From NCBI GenBank assembly GCA_030683705.1, contig JAUXPP010000023.1, positions 1 through 39,435 of the forward strand: DNA of 39,435 bases. Direction: 5' to 3'. Below the pieces are notes generated by a model that did not search any database, was not told the DNA's origin, and was given only the letters and a program-made list of their open reading frames with translations. A program made the translations under genes and the position numbers. Numbering within the stretch: the first letter of the stretch is position 1; each line of letters starts with the position of its first letter. Below, piece by piece: positions 1-10,796 of the stretch. Source of the stretch: Polaromonas sp. (GTDB lineage Bacteria > Pseudomonadota > Gammaproteobacteria > Burkholderiales > Burkholderiaceae_C).

Positions 1-622
1 TCGGATCGCCATAGGCCACACTGCGCGCTCCGGTACGCACATTGAGCACCGGAATCGCCAGGTCGCGGTCGATGATCAGCGTCACCTCGCTGACCAGCGG
101 ATACACACGCGTCACCTGGCCAAGCACGCCTGAATCGTCCACCACCGGCGAGCCGAGCTCAACCCCTTGGGTCATGCCCTTGTCGATGATGACCCGGCGC
201 GTGTAGGGATCAGCCGCGTCGTAGAGCACTTCGGCGGCCATCACCGACAGGGCGAGTTGCTCGCGCAGGCCCAGCAGCTTGCGCAGCTGGCTATTTTCCT
301 GCGACAGCTGCTCGACCTGGTTGGCGCGCAGCGATTGCAGGGCGAGCTTTTTGCTGGCCTCTTCGCTGCTGGCTTTGGCCTGGTCGAGGCCGGTCAGGTA
401 GGCACTGGCGTTTTTCACCGCATGCACCGGCTGCATCGCCACCCACTGCACGGGATAAAGCGCGGTGCCGAGGACGGCGCGTAGCGGCTGGGTGATGCCG
501 AAGCGGGCGTCGGCGACCATTAAAAACAGCGACAGGGCGCTGAAAAACATCAGCTTGGACTGCGCCGACGGCCCCTGTTTGAAAAAGGGCGGCGGCGATC
601 TGTCAAGGGTTCCTAATGGCAT
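1..622 (-). CDS. mreC: MreC, rod-shape-determining protein (partial, C-terminus beyond window)
   Basis: MreC is the inner-membrane partner of MreB in the elongasome; it links the MreB filament to periplasmic peptidoglycan synthesis. Translation from the ATG at 620-622 gives an N-terminus beginning MPLGTLDRSPPPFFKQG, one membrane segment (about residues 25-40), a coiled-coil stretch (VEQLSQENSQLRKLLGL) and the start of the beta-domain (VIIDKG, SPVVDDSGVLGQVT). This is the usual MreC order. The gene runs off the left edge, so only about 207 codons are visible. It lies 82 bp downstream of mreB on the same strand, as in mreBCD operons. The identification rests on recognised family sequence and on the neighbour. 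Confidence 0.93.
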   Translation of the reverse strand, partial: MPLGTLDRSPPPFFKQGPSAQSKLMFFSALSLFLMVADARFGITQPLRAVLGTALYPVQWVAMQPVHAVKNASAYLTGLDQAKASSEEASKKLALQSLRANQVEQLSQENSQLRKLLGLREQLALSVMAAEVLYDAADPYTRRVIIDKGMTQGVELGSPVVDDSGVLGQVTRVYPLVSEVTLIIDRDLAIPVLNVRTGARSVAYGDP

Positions 623-704
623 GGTTCGCTGTCAGGCTGGCCCTGCTGGTTTCTTGCGGGCCTGCGGTGCGGTGCGCAAAGGAGTGAGCTGCAAGCCGCC
701 GGAA

Positions 705-1796
<1,092 letters not shown>

Positions 1797-2000
1797 CTAT
1801 CGCCTTTTATGATTAATCAACGAGCGCGTGAAAATGGAAGGACGAAACGGTCTGACACCTGACAAATAACGCCTATGGCGTGCATCGAGCCCTGATCACA
1901 CACCAAAGGCGGGATAATAACGCATCCCCTGTGAGTCACTGGCCAGCACACGGCCGATTATTTCACCTTTACACCCGGTTTCAGCCGCAGTTTTACCCCC

Positions 2001-2300
2001 ATGGCATTGACATCCCAAGACATCACACGCGTCGCCAACCTGGCGAGGCTGGAATTGCGGCCTGACGAGACGGACCGCGTGCTCGGCCAGCTCAACGGCT
2101 TTTTTTCGCTGGTGGCGCAAATGGACGCCGTCAACACCGACGGCGTCGAGCCCCTGGCCCACCCCGCTGCGGTGCTGGGCCAGGTCGCGCTGCGCCTGCG
2201 GGACGACATCGCCAGCGAACCGAACCAGCGCGACGAAAGCCAGAAAAGCGCGCCCGCCGTCGAACGCGGCCTGTTCCTGGTTCCCCGCGTGATCGAATAA
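2001..2300 (+). CDS. gatC: GatC, Asp-tRNA(Asn)/Glu-tRNA(Gln) amidotransferase subunit C
   Basis: The small subunit of the GatCAB amidotransferase wraps around GatA and stabilises the complex, which converts misacylated Glu-tRNA(Gln) or Asp-tRNA(Asn) to the amidated forms. The 99-residue product carries the typical N-terminus ([18 protein letters not shown]) and the [28 protein letters not shown] segment expected of GatC. The stop is followed by the gatA ATG after 3 bases, so the genes are one operon. It is divergent from mreB. No other gene family resembles it. Confidence 0.97.
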   Translation: MALTSQDITRVANLARLELRPDETDRVLGQLNGFFSLVAQMDAVNTDGVEPLAHPAAVLGQVALRLRDDIASEPNQRDESQKSAPAVERGLFLVPRVIE

Positions 2301-2303
2301 GCC

Positions 2304-3806
2304 ATGAACACTGACCTGCACCACCTCGGCGTCGCCGAACTCGCGGCCAAACTCGCCGCCCGTGACGTCTCCAGCGTCGAAGCGACGCAGCATTTCCTGG
2401 CCCGTATCGACAAAAACGCCGGCCTGGGCGCCTTTCTCGCCACCGACAGCAAGCTGTCGCTGGCCCAGGCCCAAGCGGCCGATGCGCGTCTGGCCGCCGG
2501 CGAACGCAGCCCGCTGCTCGGCGTGCCGCTCGCGCACAAGGACGTTTTTGTCACCCGCGGCTTCCCCAGCACCGCCGGCTCGAAAATGCTGGAGAACTAC
2601 CTCAGCCCGTTTGACGCCACCGTGGTGGGGCAACTGGCCAGCGCCGGCATGGTCACGCTGGGCAAGCTCAACTGCGACGAGTTCGCCATGGGCTCGGGCA
2701 ACGACAACAGCGCGTACAAGCCGGTACACAACCCCTGGGATACCAGCCGCGTGCCGGGCGGCTCCTCGGGCGGTTCGGCGGCGGCAGTCGCCGCGCGGCT
2801 GGTGCCGGCCGCGACCGGCACCGATACCGGCGGCTCGATCCGCCAGCCGGCCTCGCTGAGCGGCATCACCGGCATCAAGCCGACCTATGGCCGTTGCTCG
2901 CGTTACGGCATGGTGGCGTTTGCCTCCAGCCTGGACCAGGCCGGCCCGATGGCACGCTCGGCGCTCGACTGCGCGCTGCTGCTGTCGGCCATGGCCGGGC
3001 CGGACCTGGACCGCGACTCGACCTCGCTGGACTTGCCGGCCACCGACTACGCTACTGATTTGATAGCGGGTTACGCAGGCGGGACGGGCGCTGCAACCCC
3101 AAAAAGCCTCAAAGGCCTGAGGATAGGCCTGCCCAGCCAGTTTTTCGGCGCCGGCTGCTCGGCCGATGTGCTGCAGGCCGTGCGGGCCGCGCTGGGCGAG
3201 TTCGAGAAGCTGGGCGCCACCCTGGTCGACGTCGAGCTGCCGCTGACCGAGCTGTCGATCCCGGTCTACTACGTGATCGCGCCGGCCGAAGCCAGCAGCA
3301 ACTTGAGCCGCTTCGACGGTGTGCGCTACGGCCACCGCGCCGCCAGTTATGGCGACCTGACCGACATGTACAAGAAGTCGCGCAGCGAAGGTTTTGGCGA
3401 CGAGGTCACGCGCCGCATCATGATAGGCACCTACGTGTTGTCGCACGGTTATTACGACGCCTACTACCTGAAGGCGCAGAAAATCCGCCGCCTGATCGCC
3501 GAGGATTTCCAGAAGGCCTTCACGCAGTGCGACATCATCGCCGGCCCGGTGTCACCCACTGTCGCCTGGAAAATCGGCGAAAACTCGGATGACCCGGTCG
3601 CCAGCTCCCTGGCCGACATCTACACCCTGTCCAGCAGCCTGGCGGGCCTGCCGGGCATGAGCGTGCCGGCCGGCTTCGGCGCACACAACATGCCGGTCGG
3701 CCTGCAGTTGATCGGCAACTACTTCAAGGAAGCGCAGTTGCTGGGCGCGGCGCACCAGTTCCAGCTCGCGACCGACTGGCATACGCGCCGGCCCCCAGGC
3801 ATTTGA
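2304..3806 (+). CDS. gatA: GatA, amidotransferase subunit A (amidase-signature family)
   Basis: GatA is the glutaminase/amidase subunit of GatCAB, releasing ammonia from glutamine for transfer in GatB. It is 500 residues with an intact amidase-signature triad: Lys79 (in LAHKDVF), cis-Ser154 ([10 protein letters not shown]) and nucleophile Ser178 ([10 protein letters not shown]). The usual 24-residue spacing separates the two serines. Residues about 250-268 ([18 protein letters not shown]) look like an extra loop encoded by a dispersed 26-nt repeat element (see repeat at 3051). The surrounding sequence, DSTSLDLPA before and [10 protein letters not shown] after, is ordinary GatA. The frame is kept, so the protein is presumably functional. 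It is the middle gene of gatCAB. Confidence 0.98.
   Translation: MNTDLHHLGVAELAAKLAARDVSSVEATQHFLARIDKNAGLGAFLATDSKLSLAQAQAADARLAAGERSPLLGVPLAHKDVFVTRGFPSTAGSKMLENYLSPFDATVVGQLASAGMVTLGKLNCDEFAMGSGNDNSAYKPVHNPWDTSRVPGGSSGGSAAAVAARLVPAATGTDTGGSIRQPASLSGITGIKPTYGRCSRYGMVAFASSLDQAGPMARSALDCALLLSAMAGPDLDRDSTSLDLPATDYATDLIAGYAGGTGAATPKSLKGLRIGLPSQFFGAGCSADVLQAVRAALGEFEKLGATLVDVELPLTELSIPVYYVIAPAEASSNLSRFDGVRYGHRAASYGDLTDMYKKSRSEGFGDEVTRRIMIGTYVLSHGYYDAYYLKAQKIRRLIAEDFQKAFTQCDIIAGPVSPTVAWKIGENSDDPVASSLADIYTLSSSLAGLPGMSVPAGFGAHNMPVGLQLIGNYFKEAQLLGAAHQFQLATDWHTRRPPGI
3051..3076 (+). repeat. 26-nt dispersed repeat, copy a (inside gatA)
   Basis: Sequence of the form GCTA-N9-TAGC followed by N5-ACGC, matching five other places in the window in spacing and orientation. 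Similarity fades out through a GC-rich tail ending near 3110 (GGGCGCTGCAACCCC). It is read in frame within gatA and accounts for an extra loop of about 19 residues. Confidence 0.7.
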
Positions 3807-3816
3807 GTGATTTGAC

Positions 3817-5316
3817 ATGAGCCAGACCCAACCCATCGTGAACCCCTTTGCCGAGATGCAGGCCGGCCGGCCTACCGGCCCGCTGGTGCAGGGCTACGAA
3901 GTCATCATCGGCTTTGAAACCCATGCGCAGCTGACCACGCAATCGAAAATTTTCAGCCGCGCGCCGACCAGCTTTGGCGCCGAGCCGAACACGGCCGCAT
4001 CGGCCGTCGACTTTGCGCTGCCCGGCGCGCTGCCGGTGATGAACCGGGGCGCGGTACAACGCGCCATCGAGTTCGGCCTGGCGGTGGATGCGCATATCGC
4101 CGAGTCCAGCGTGTTTGCGCGCAAGAACTATTTCTACCCCGACTTGCCCAAGGGTTACCAGATCAGCCAGTTTGAAATTCCGGTCGTGCAGGGCGGCAAG
4201 GTGGAGTTTTTCCTGGATGGCGAGAAAAAATCGGTGCGCCTGGTGCGCGCCCACCTCGAGGAGGACGCCGGCAAGTCGCTGCACGAGGATTTCGTCGGCA
4301 TGAGCGGCATTGACCTGAACCGCGCCGGCACGCCGCTGCTGGAGATCGTCACCGAGCCCGACATGCGCTCGTCGGCGGAAGCCGTGGCCTATGCCAGGGA
4401 GCTGCACAAGATCGTGACCTGGATTGGCATTTGCGACGGCAACATGCAGGAAGGCAGCTTCCGCTGCGACGCCAACGTCTCGGTGCGCAAACCCGGCGAA
4501 CCGCTGGGCACACGCCGCGAGATCAAGAACCTGAACAGCTTCCGCTTCATGCAGCAGGCCATCGACTACGAAATCCGCTGGCAGATCGAGCAGATCGAGG
4601 ACGGCCACGCGATCCAGCAGGCCACCGTGCTGTTCGACCCGGATACCGGCGAGACGCGCGCCATGCGCACCAAGGAAGACGCCGCGGACTACCGCTACTT
4701 CCCCGACCCCGATCTGCCGCCGCTGGTGATTGGCCGCGACTGGGTGGAAAAGACCCGGTCGGAGATGTCGGAGTTGCCGCGCGTGATGGCGGCGCGTTTC
4801 GTCGCCGACTACGGCCTGCCCGAGTACGACGCCGGCCAGCTCACGCAGAGCAAGGCAGTGGCGGCCTACTTTGAGGCGGTGGCGGCTGCCAGCCAGCAGC
4901 CCAAACTCGCCAGCAACTGGGTGATGGGCGAGTTGTCGCGCAGGCTGAACACGGAAGAAAAGGCCATCGAGTCGTCGGCCGTGAGCAGCGCGCAGCTCGC
5001 GCGCCTGATAGTCCGCATCGGCGACGGCACCATCTCCAACAACGCCGCCAGACAGGTGTTTGATGCCTTGTGGACCGGCGAGGGCCAGGATGTGGACGTC
5101 CTCATCGAGGCCAAAGGCCTGAAACAGATGAACGACAGCGGCGAGCTGGAAAAAATCATAGACGAGGTGCTCGCGGCCAATGCCAAAAACGTAGAGGAAG
5201 TCCGCGCCGGCAATGCCAAGGCCATGAATGCGCTGGTCGGCCAGGCCATGAAAGCCACCAAGGGCAAGGCCAACCCGGCGCAGGTCAACGCATTGCTGAA
5301 GAAAAAACTCGGCTGA
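3817..5316 (+). CDS. gatB: GatB, amidotransferase subunit B
   Basis: GatB is the kinase/transamidase subunit, which binds the misacylated tRNA, phosphorylates its side chain and receives ammonia from GatA. The 499-residue product shows the family sequence [14 protein letters not shown] near the N-terminus, the cradle motif [16 protein letters not shown], the segment [12 protein letters not shown] and [18 protein letters not shown]. The C-terminal helical YqeY-like domain ends in [14 protein letters not shown]. The start at 3817 follows gatA by 10 bases. It ends the gatCAB operon; the next gene converges on it across a hairpin-forming repeat. Confidence 0.98.
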   Translation: MSQTQPIVNPFAEMQAGRPTGPLVQGYEVIIGFETHAQLTTQSKIFSRAPTSFGAEPNTAASAVDFALPGALPVMNRGAVQRAIEFGLAVDAHIAESSVFARKNYFYPDLPKGYQISQFEIPVVQGGKVEFFLDGEKKSVRLVRAHLEEDAGKSLHEDFVGMSGIDLNRAGTPLLEIVTEPDMRSSAEAVAYARELHKIVTWIGICDGNMQEGSFRCDANVSVRKPGEPLGTRREIKNLNSFRFMQQAIDYEIRWQIEQIEDGHAIQQATVLFDPDTGETRAMRTKEDAADYRYFPDPDLPPLVIGRDWVEKTRSEMSELPRVMAARFVADYGLPEYDAGQLTQSKAVAAYFEAVAAASQQPKLASNWVMGELSRRLNTEEKAIESSAVSSAQLARLIVRIGDGTISNNAARQVFDALWTGEGQDVDVLIEAKGLKQMNDSGELEKIIDEVLAANAKNVEEVRAGNAKAMNALVGQAMKATKGKANPAQVNALLKKKLG

Positions 5317-5330
5317 CCGGGCCTGGAGGC

Positions 5331-5356
5331 GCTACAAAAACAGTAGCGGCTCACGC
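5331..5356 (+). repeat. 26-nt dispersed repeat, copy b (between convergent gatB and 5395-6066)
   Basis: GCTACAAAAACAGTAGC followed by GGCTCACGC, the same spacing and orientation as the other five copies. The ends form a 5-bp stem (GCTAC/GTAGC). It lies 14 bp after the gatB stop and before a convergent gene, so it could serve as a weak terminator, although there is no T-run. Confidence 0.7.
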
Positions 5357-5394
5357 ACAATCCGCAAGGGCTGCAACCCGTTTTGATGCCTCGC

Positions 5395-6066
5395 TTATTT
5401 TCTGGCCTGGCTGGCTTGGGCCGCTGCCGCCCCGCCCCAGAAAGGCTTGAGTTTGGCGAGCTCTTCATCAAAACGCCGGTTCACGCGTTTTTTCTCGGCC
5501 TCCTGCTCGGCGACCAGGCGCTTTTGCGCCGCCACATTGCTGTCGTTTTCGTCCAACCGGCGCTTCAGGGAGGCCGGCGCGCGGCCCGGCGTGGCCTTGT
5601 AAAACTCCAGGTCGGCGTTGATGGCCTTGCGCTGGTCGACCAGTTCCTGGGCGCGTTTGGCCGAGGCCTTGATGGCTTCCTCGACCTGGACCAGGGCTAC
5701 GGCGCGTTCCTGGTCGTGCGCGGCGCGGTTGGGGTAACGCGTGAGCAGGGCCTGGTCGCGTTTTTTCTCCTCGGCTTCCCGGGCCCTCTGCTCGGCGGCG
5801 GCTTTTTCCTTTTGTTCCAGCGCTGCGCGCTCATCCGTCGTCAGCACCGGGGCGATCTCGCGCTTGACCACTCCCGAGCCCGACAACTGCTTCTGCGTGC
5901 GGTCCATACACTCGGCAATCGGACGGTCAGCTGTGATCCGGCGGCCCTTGCCGTCAATGCAGCTGTAAATGCCCGAGCCTTGCGCCGCAGCCACGCTGCA
6001 AAGGCAGGCGGCAAGCAGGGAAAGGCCCGCACGGGTCACGGTGTACAACTGCAGGGGCATGAACAT
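5395..6066 (-). CDS. Secreted DUF4124-like coiled-coil protein
   Basis: The function is unknown. The protein is 223 residues with an N-terminal signal peptide (about residues 9-28, ending CSVAAAQG). A short segment follows with the GIYSCIDGKGRRITADRPIAECMDR pattern typical of DUF4124-type periplasmic proteins. From about residue 75 onward it is highly charged and helical (QKEKAAAEQRAREAEEKKRD, RLVAEQEAEKKRVNRRFDEEL), so it is probably a coiled coil. The two cysteines near the N-terminus may form a disulfide. An alternative start is Met3 (MPLQLYT). It ends by converging on gatB and starts just beyond the pyrE stop, 6 bp away on the same strand, so it may be co-transcribed with pyrE. Confidence 0.75.
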   Translation of the reverse strand: MFMPLQLYTVTRAGLSLLAACLCSVAAAQGSGIYSCIDGKGRRITADRPIAECMDRTQKQLSGSGVVKREIAPVLTTDERAALEQKEKAAAEQRAREAEEKKRDQALLTRYPNRAAHDQERAVALVQVEEAIKASAKRAQELVDQRKAINADLEFYKATPGRAPASLKRRLDENDSNVAAQKRLVAEQEAEKKRVNRRFDEELAKLKPFWGGAAAAQASQARK

Positions 6067-6072
6067 GACTCC

Positions 6073-6837
6073 TCAATCAACGCCGTAGCGTTGCCGATAC
6101 GCCAGCACGCGCTGGTAATGGGTCTGAAGTGAGTCGCCGCTGCCGGATGACTCACCACCCGCCTCAGCCAGATACTGCAGCAAGTCGGTCAAACGGGCAA
6201 TCGCGAAAACCTGCAGGCCGAGTTCGCGGGTGACATACTGCGCCGCGCTGTAGGCCACGTCCTGGCCGTTTTCCACGGCTTTTTCCTGACGGTCCAGCGC
6301 AATCGCCACCGCATGCGGCGTCGCGCCGGCGGCACGGATGATGGCAATCGACTCGCGTGTGGCGGTACCGGCCGAAATCACGTCGTCGATGATCAGCACC
6401 CGGCCCCGAACCGGCGCACCGACCAGCGTGCCGCCCTCGCCGTGGTCCTTGGCTTCCTTGCGGTTGTAGGCAAACGGCACATTGCGGCCGAGACGCGCCA
6501 GCTCCACCGCCACCGCGGCGGCCAGCGGGATGCCCTTGTAGGCCGGGCCGAAAATCATGTCGAACTGCAGGCCGCTGGTTTTCTCCTGCAGCAGCAGGCC
6601 GCGCGCATAAAATTGCGCCAGCCGGCCCAGCTTGGCGCCGTCGTCGAACAGGCCCGCATTGAAAAAGTAGGGGCTCATTCGACCAGCCTTGGTCTTGAAC
6701 TCGCCGAAGCGCAACACGCCGGAGGCGATGGCGAACTCGACGAATTCCTGCGCCAGCGTCCGGCGCTCGTCGTCTGGCGTGCCGTCCCGGGGTAAAGGAT
6801 TGCCGGCCGGCGCTGGCGTGCCCGTTGTTATGCTCAT
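6073..6837 (-). CDS. pyrE: Orotate phosphoribosyltransferase PyrE
   Basis: Catalyses orotate + PRPP to orotidine 5'-monophosphate in de novo pyrimidine synthesis. The 254-residue product contains [12 protein letters not shown] (orotate side), [25 protein letters not shown] (catalytic loop) and the PRPP-binding motif [18 protein letters not shown]. There is an N-terminal extension of about 25 residues ([20 protein letters not shown]) beyond the usual PyrE start. No other plausible start lies between it and the conserved core, so I keep the ATG at 6835-6837. That ATG is only 9 bp from the divergent xth start, so its promoter must lie within the xth coding region. Confidence 0.96.
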   Translation of the reverse strand: MSITTGTPAPAGNPLPRDGTPDDERRTLAQEFVEFAIASGVLRFGEFKTKAGRMSPYFFNAGLFDDGAKLGRLAQFYARGLLLQEKTSGLQFDMIFGPAYKGIPLAAAVAVELARLGRNVPFAYNRKEAKDHGEGGTLVGAPVRGRVLIIDDVISAGTATRESIAIIRAAGATPHAVAIALDRQEKAVENGQDVAYSAAQYVTRELGLQVFAIARLTDLLQYLAEAGGESSGSGDSLQTHYQRVLAYRQRYGVD

Positions 6838-6846
6838 TGGAGTCCC

Positions 6847-7725
6847 ATGTTTAAGTTGACCAGTCTGAACCTCAACGGCATCCGTTCTGCCGCCAGCAAG
6901 GGCATGACCGAATGGGTGGCCCAGACCCAGCCGGATTGTATTTGCATGCAGGAACTCAAGGCCCAGGCCGCCGATGTGGCCGGGCGCTTCGAGGACATCG
7001 CCGGCCTCAAGGGGCACTTTCACTTCGCGGAGAAAAAAGGCTATTCCGGCGTCGCCATCTACACGCGCCACGAACCCAGCGACGTGATCACCGGTTACGG
7101 CTCCCATGAATTCGACGCCGAAGGCCGTTATGTGGAGCTGCGTTTTGACCGGCCCGGCCGCAAGCAGGCGCCCAGACTGTCCATTATCAGCTGCTACTTC
7201 CCCAGTGGCTCTTCCGGCGAGGAGCGCCAGGCCGCCAAGTTCCGCTTCCTGGCCGAGTTCTACCCCTACCTCGCCAAACTGAAGGAGACCCGCGACTTCG
7301 TGCTGTGCGGCGACATCAACATCGCGCACCAGGAGATCGACCTGAAGAACTTCAAGGGCAACAAAAAGAACAGCGGCTTCCTGCCCGAAGAACGCGCCTG
7401 GATGTCGGAACTGCTGCGTGACGCGGAGGTGGCGGATGAAGCCATTGAAGAAATGACAGGCGGCACCGGCCAACCAACGACAACAGCCACACGCGGCGGC
7501 GGCATGGTCGATGTCTACCGCAAGCTGCAACCCACGGCCACCGACGCGGCCTACACCTGGTGGAGCAACCGCGGCCAGGCCTATGCGAAAAATGTCGGCT
7601 GGCGGCTGGACTACCACCTGGCCACGCCGGCCGTGGCGGCCCTGGCCCAAAGCGAAACAATTTACAGGGCGCAGCGGTTTTCCGACCATGCGCCCATCAC
7701 GGTGGACTACGCCCTCACACTTTGA
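6847..7725 (+). CDS. xth: Exodeoxyribonuclease III (ExoIII / AP endonuclease family)
   Basis: An AP endonuclease and 3'-phosphodiesterase of base-excision repair. The product is 292 residues of the exonuclease-endonuclease-phosphatase fold. Visible motifs are LNLNGIRSA (Asn metal site), CICMQELKA (catalytic Glu), [16 protein letters not shown] (Asp/Asn) and the C-terminal RLDYHLAT and SDHAPI (Asp-His pair). A GGAG ribosome-binding site lies 7 nt before the ATG, inside the 9-bp gap to the divergent pyrE. The final 11 bases overlap the end of the convergent histidine kinase gene. Residues about 200-220 ([18 protein letters not shown]) look like a low-complexity insertion in a loop. Confidence 0.95.
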   Translation: MFKLTSLNLNGIRSAASKGMTEWVAQTQPDCICMQELKAQAADVAGRFEDIAGLKGHFHFAEKKGYSGVAIYTRHEPSDVITGYGSHEFDAEGRYVELRFDRPGRKQAPRLSIISCYFPSGSSGEERQAAKFRFLAEFYPYLAKLKETRDFVLCGDINIAHQEIDLKNFKGNKKNSGFLPEERAWMSELLRDAEVADEAIEEMTGGTGQPTTTATRGGGMVDVYRKLQPTATDAAYTWWSNRGQAYAKNVGWRLDYHLATPAVAALAQSETIYRAQRFSDHAPITVDYALTL

Positions 7726-9142
7726 CACCGGCAGCAGGCGCCTGGACGGCCGGCAGGCGCAAGCTGGCACGCAATCCACCGCCTGCGGCTGGCTGCAGGC
7801 TGAGCTCACCGCCATACAAGCCGACCAGGTCCTGCACGATGGCCAGGCCCAGCCCCGTACCGGGAACCGACTCGTCCAGGCGCACGCCCCGGGCGCCCAC
7901 CAAAGCAAGATGTGCGGCGTCAATTCCGGGACCATCGTCCTCGACATCAACCTGCAACTGAAGGGGCCGGACGCCGGTCAGCGGTCGGGCGGCAATCGTC
8001 ACCGTTGAACGGGCCCACTTGCAGGCGTTGTCCAGCACATTGCCCAGCATTTCCTGCAAGTCCTGCTCCTCGCCGGCAAAAAACAGCGCTGCGCCATCGG
8101 CTTGCAGGGTGATGGTGACGCCTCTTTCGGCATGAACCCGCGCCATCACCCGCACCAGGCCGGCCAGCACCGGCCCGACCGCGGTGCGCTGGCCGGGCAG
8201 GCGCTGCGTCGCGGCCACCCGGGCGCGGGCCAGGTGCCAGTCGATGTGGCGGCGTGACAGCCCCACCTGTTCCCTCACCAGCCGGGCCAGTTCGCTGCCC
8301 GGCCCTGCCAGCGTCCCCGCCGCGGCCTGGTCCAGCACCGACAGCGGCGTCTTCAGCGCATGGGCCAGGTTGCCCGCCTGGGTGCGCGCGCGCGTCACCA
8401 CCTCGGTGTTGCGGTCAAGCACGTCGTTGAAGTCGTCGATCAGGGGCTGCACCTCGGCGGGAAAGCGGCCCTGCAGGCGCTGCGCCCGCCCCTCATGCAC
8501 ATCGGCCAGCGCGCGCTGCATGGCGCGCAGGGGTGCCAGTCCCACCGCCACCTGCGCCAGCGCCGCCAGCACCAGCAAGACCAGCAGCACCGCCAGCGAC
8601 GCCGCCATCAGGCCATTGAAGCTGTCCACCGCCCCGGTGACTTCCTGCATGTCGGCCGCGACCACGATGCGCCAGCGGTCATCGGGTTGTTCGGCGATCC
8701 GCACCTTGCGCTCGAGCATCAGCAAGGGGGCGTCCAGCGGACCCTTGCCCTGGTGCACATGCACCGCGCCATCGGCCAGTTCGTCGGCGAGCAGCGACAG
8801 GCTGGTGTCCCACAGAGAGCGCGAGCGCAGCACGCCCGCGCGGGACAGGCCGTCGGCGGTGATGCGGTCCAGCTGCCAGTACAGCCCCGAATAGGGTTTC
8901 AGCCAGCGCGGGTCGGACAGGGTCCGGGTATCGATCAGCGGCTGGCCGCTGGCATCCAGCTCGAGCCGGGCGGTCAGCTGGTCAAGCTGCTGGGTCAGGG
9001 TGGCCTCGAACTGCCGCATCACGTGATCGCGAAACAGGCCGCTCAGCAACACGCCCGCGAGCAGCAAGGCCAGCGCCAGTGCGGCCAGTGTCGCGGCCAG
9101 CAGCCGCAAACGCAGCGACGTGGCCCGGCGCCAGATGGTCAT
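7715..9142 (-). CDS. Sensor histidine kinase, PhoQ/QseC-like
   Basis: A membrane sensor kinase partnered with the overlapping response regulator. The 475-residue product has TM1 at about residues 14-36, a periplasmic sensor domain of about 135 residues, TM2 at about 177-200 and a HAMP linker. The HisKA motif [13 protein letters not shown] contains His261, and the ATPase has an N box (NVLDNACKW), G1 (DDGPGID) and G2 (GTGLGLAIV). The AHxLKTPL form of the H box is typical of PhoQ-like kinases. I chose the ATG at 9140-9142, which overlaps the regulator stop by 4 bases (ATGA); upstream in-frame sequence belongs to the regulator in another frame. Context suggests it responds to a redox or envelope signal, but the ligand is unknown. 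Confidence 0.93.
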   Translation of the reverse strand: MTIWRRATSLRLRLLAATLAALALALLLAGVLLSGLFRDHVMRQFEATLTQQLDQLTARLELDASGQPLIDTRTLSDPRWLKPYSGLYWQLDRITADGLSRAGVLRSRSLWDTSLSLLADELADGAVHVHQGKGPLDAPLLMLERKVRIAEQPDDRWRIVVAADMQEVTGAVDSFNGLMAASLAVLLVLLVLAALAQVAVGLAPLRAMQRALADVHEGRAQRLQGRFPAEVQPLIDDFNDVLDRNTEVVTRARTQAGNLAHALKTPLSVLDQAAAGTLAGPGSELARLVREQVGLSRRHIDWHLARARVAATQRLPGQRTAVGPVLAGLVRVMARVHAERGVTITLQADGAALFFAGEEQDLQEMLGNVLDNACKWARSTVTIAARPLTGVRPLQLQVDVEDDGPGIDAAHLALVGARGVRLDESVPGTGLGLAIVQDLVGLYGGELSLQPAAGGGLRASLRLPAVQAPAAGVKV

Positions 9143-9801
9143 GGCGGCGGCACCAGCCGGTAACCCAGCCCGCGCACCGTCTCGATCAGCTCGGGCGGCA
9201 GTTTGCGGCGCAGGCGGCCTACGAAAACCTCGATGGTGTTGGAGTCGCGCTCGAAGTCCTGGGCGTAAATGTGTTCGGTGAGTTCGGTGCGCGACACCAC
9301 GGCGCCGGGTCGGTGCATCAGGTAGTCGAGCACCTTGTACTCGTGGCTGGTCAGGTTCACCGGCTGGCCGGCCAGCGTGACGCGGCCGCTGCGTGTGTCG
9401 AGCGCCAGCGCGCCGCACTGCAGCACCGCCGAGGCCAGGCCGCCAGCGCGGCGGATCAGCGCGCGCACACGCGCCAGCAGCTCCTCCATGTGAAAGGGCT
9501 TGGTGAGGTAGTCATCGGCCCCGGCGTCGATGCCGGCCACCTTGTCGTGCCAGTTGTCACGCGCCGTCAGGATCAGCACCGGCATGGTTCGCCCGCCGTC
9601 ACGCCAGCGCTGGAGCACGGTCAGGCCATCGAGCACTGGCAACCCCAGGTCGAGGACCACGGCGTCGAAGGCTTCGGTGTCTCCCAGGAAGTGGGCGTCG
9701 CGGCCGTTGTCGGCCTCGTCCACCGCATAGCCGGCTTCCACCAGCCCGGCACGCAGCTGGGCACGCAGCGTGGGTTCGTCTTCAACCAGGAGGATGCGCA
9801 T
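9139..9801 (-). CDS. OmpR/PhoP-family response regulator
   Basis: A DNA-binding response regulator of 220 residues. The receiver domain (residues 1-115) has an acidic pocket (VEDE), phospho-acceptor Asp51 in VVLDLGLPVLDGL, and the conserved Lys in YLTKPF. The winged-helix output domain (about 125-218) includes LTSHEYKVLDYLMHRPG and EVFVGRLRRKL. I start at MRILLVEDE (9799-9801), although the frame is open 33 codons further upstream, because family members begin exactly there. It sits between the PepSY gene (16 bp upstream) and the kinase (4-base overlap), a single operon divergent from the cytochrome genes, which are its plausible targets. Confidence 0.95.
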   Translation of the reverse strand: MRILLVEDEPTLRAQLRAGLVEAGYAVDEADNGRDAHFLGDTEAFDAVVLDLGLPVLDGLTVLQRWRDGGRTMPVLILTARDNWHDKVAGIDAGADDYLTKPFHMEELLARVRALIRRAGGLASAVLQCGALALDTRSGRVTLAGQPVNLTSHEYKVLDYLMHRPGAVVSRTELTEHIYAQDFERDSNTIEVFVGRLRRKLPPELIETVRGLGYRLVPPP

Positions 9802-9817
9802 GGGCTGGCAACGGGTG

Positions 9818-10204
9818 TCAGGGACGCGCATCACGGCCGCTGCGGCGCCCGTCGCTTGTGCTGTTGCCCCTGGTGGACAACAGGGCGGCGGTCCGGGCAT
9901 CCAGCTTGAGCTTGACCAGCTGGCCCTGCGGCTGCAGCAGCTTGACTTCGTAGATCCAGCGGCCCTCCTCCTGCTCCAGTTCGACTTCCAGGACCTGGCC
10001 CGGATGCTCGCGCTCCAAACGTTCCAGCACGCTGCGCAGCGGCAACACCTGGCCGGCCTGAACCGCCTGGCGCGCGCGGTTGTGGTCGTCCTTGCTGCCG
10101 GCCCAGGCCGGCTGCAGCCCGAGGCTGCCCATCAGCAGCGCCAGCACCCACAGCCGCGAACGGTGGCGCTTGCCGGTAAGGAGGAAGGGCTGGACGGAGG
10201 TCAT
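9818..10204 (-). CDS. Secreted PepSY-domain protein
   Basis: A small exported protein of 128 residues: signal peptide at about residues 15-36 (LWVLALLMGSLGLQPAWAG), then a PepSY-type domain. The domain segments are QAVQAGQVLPLRSVLERLE and GQVLEVELEQEEGRWIYEVKLL, followed by KLDARTAALL. PepSY proteins are common beside PhoPQ-like two-component systems and cytochrome b genes; proposed roles are inhibitor-like binding or signal modulation. I start at the ATG at 10202-10204 because the upstream 38 in-frame codons precede the signal peptide and look non-coding. The first gene of the three-gene regulatory operon. Confidence 0.85.
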   Translation of the reverse strand: MTSVQPFLLTGKRHRSRLWVLALLMGSLGLQPAWAGSKDDHNRARQAVQAGQVLPLRSVLERLEREHPGQVLEVELEQEEGRWIYEVKLLQPQGQLVKLKLDARTAALLSTRGNSTSDGRRSGRDARP

Positions 10205-10344
10205 GGCGTGATTGTCCTGCAGCCATTGTGAACCGCAGATGAACGACGTCTTCAGGAAGGGTTCAAGCGCCTTTGCCAAAAATACATGCCATCCCCTGCA
10301 AGACCTGCCAACACCCACTCAACCCGAACGCAGAAAGCCCAGCC

Positions 10345-10767
10345 ATGACCCCGATACGCAGCTTCTTTCCCGCAGCCTTGCTGCTTGCCGCCACGCTGGC
10401 CAGTGCGCTGCTGCCCGCCACCAGCCAGGCCGGCGACACCACGCCTGCAGAGCAGCTCAGCCACTGGAGCGCCCAGGCCGGAACCCCCGGCAACGCCGAC
10501 AAGGGCCGGGTATTTTTTTCCGCCAAACACGGCGGTGAATGGTCCTGTGCCTCATGCCACGGCGCGCCACCCACGGCGCAGGGCAAACACGCCAGCACCG
10601 GCAAGTCGATCACACCGCTGGCTCCGGCTTTCAACCCCAAGGCCTTCACCGACAGCGCCAAGGTGGACAAGTGGTTCCGCCGCAACTGCAAGGATGTGCT
10701 GAGCCGCGAATGCAGCGCTGGCGAAAAGGCCGACGTGCTGGCCTACCTCAACAGCCTCAAGCCCTGA
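10345..10767 (+). CDS. shp: SHP-like (DUF1924) monoheme cytochrome c
   Basis: A periplasmic c-type cytochrome of 140 residues: signal peptide to about Ala29 (LLPATSQA), one heme site CASCH at residues 68-72, and a C-terminal helix DVLAYLNSLKP. In the sphaeroides heme protein (SHP) family an asparagine, not methionine, is the sixth haem ligand and a disulfide lies next to it. Here Asn114 is immediately followed by Cys115, with Cys123 eight residues on, and there is no Met in the mature protein. This supports SHP over an ordinary class I cytochrome. The following genes for a diheme cytochrome and a cytochrome b match the SHP-DHC-cyt b cluster known from Rhodobacter sphaeroides. Such proteins bind O2 or NO when reduced. 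Start chosen at MTPIRSFF, directly before the signal peptide. Confidence 0.85.
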   Translation: MTPIRSFFPAALLLAATLASALLPATSQAGDTTPAEQLSHWSAQAGTPGNADKGRVFFSAKHGGEWSCASCHGAPPTAQGKHASTGKSITPLAPAFNPKAFTDSAKVDKWFRRNCKDVLSRECSAGEKADVLAYLNSLKP

Positions 10768-10796
10768 GCCATGCTTTTCCCCACCGGAGTTTCTTC

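Noticed and set aside
2947..2964. TGGCACG within gatA as a sigma-54 site
   Set aside because: The -12 half does not match (GCGC instead of TTGC); same for TGGCAC at 7772, 13302 and 13887.
1896..3446. Minus-strand frame over gatC/gatA
   Set aside because: Antisense shadow; gatC and gatA are unambiguous.
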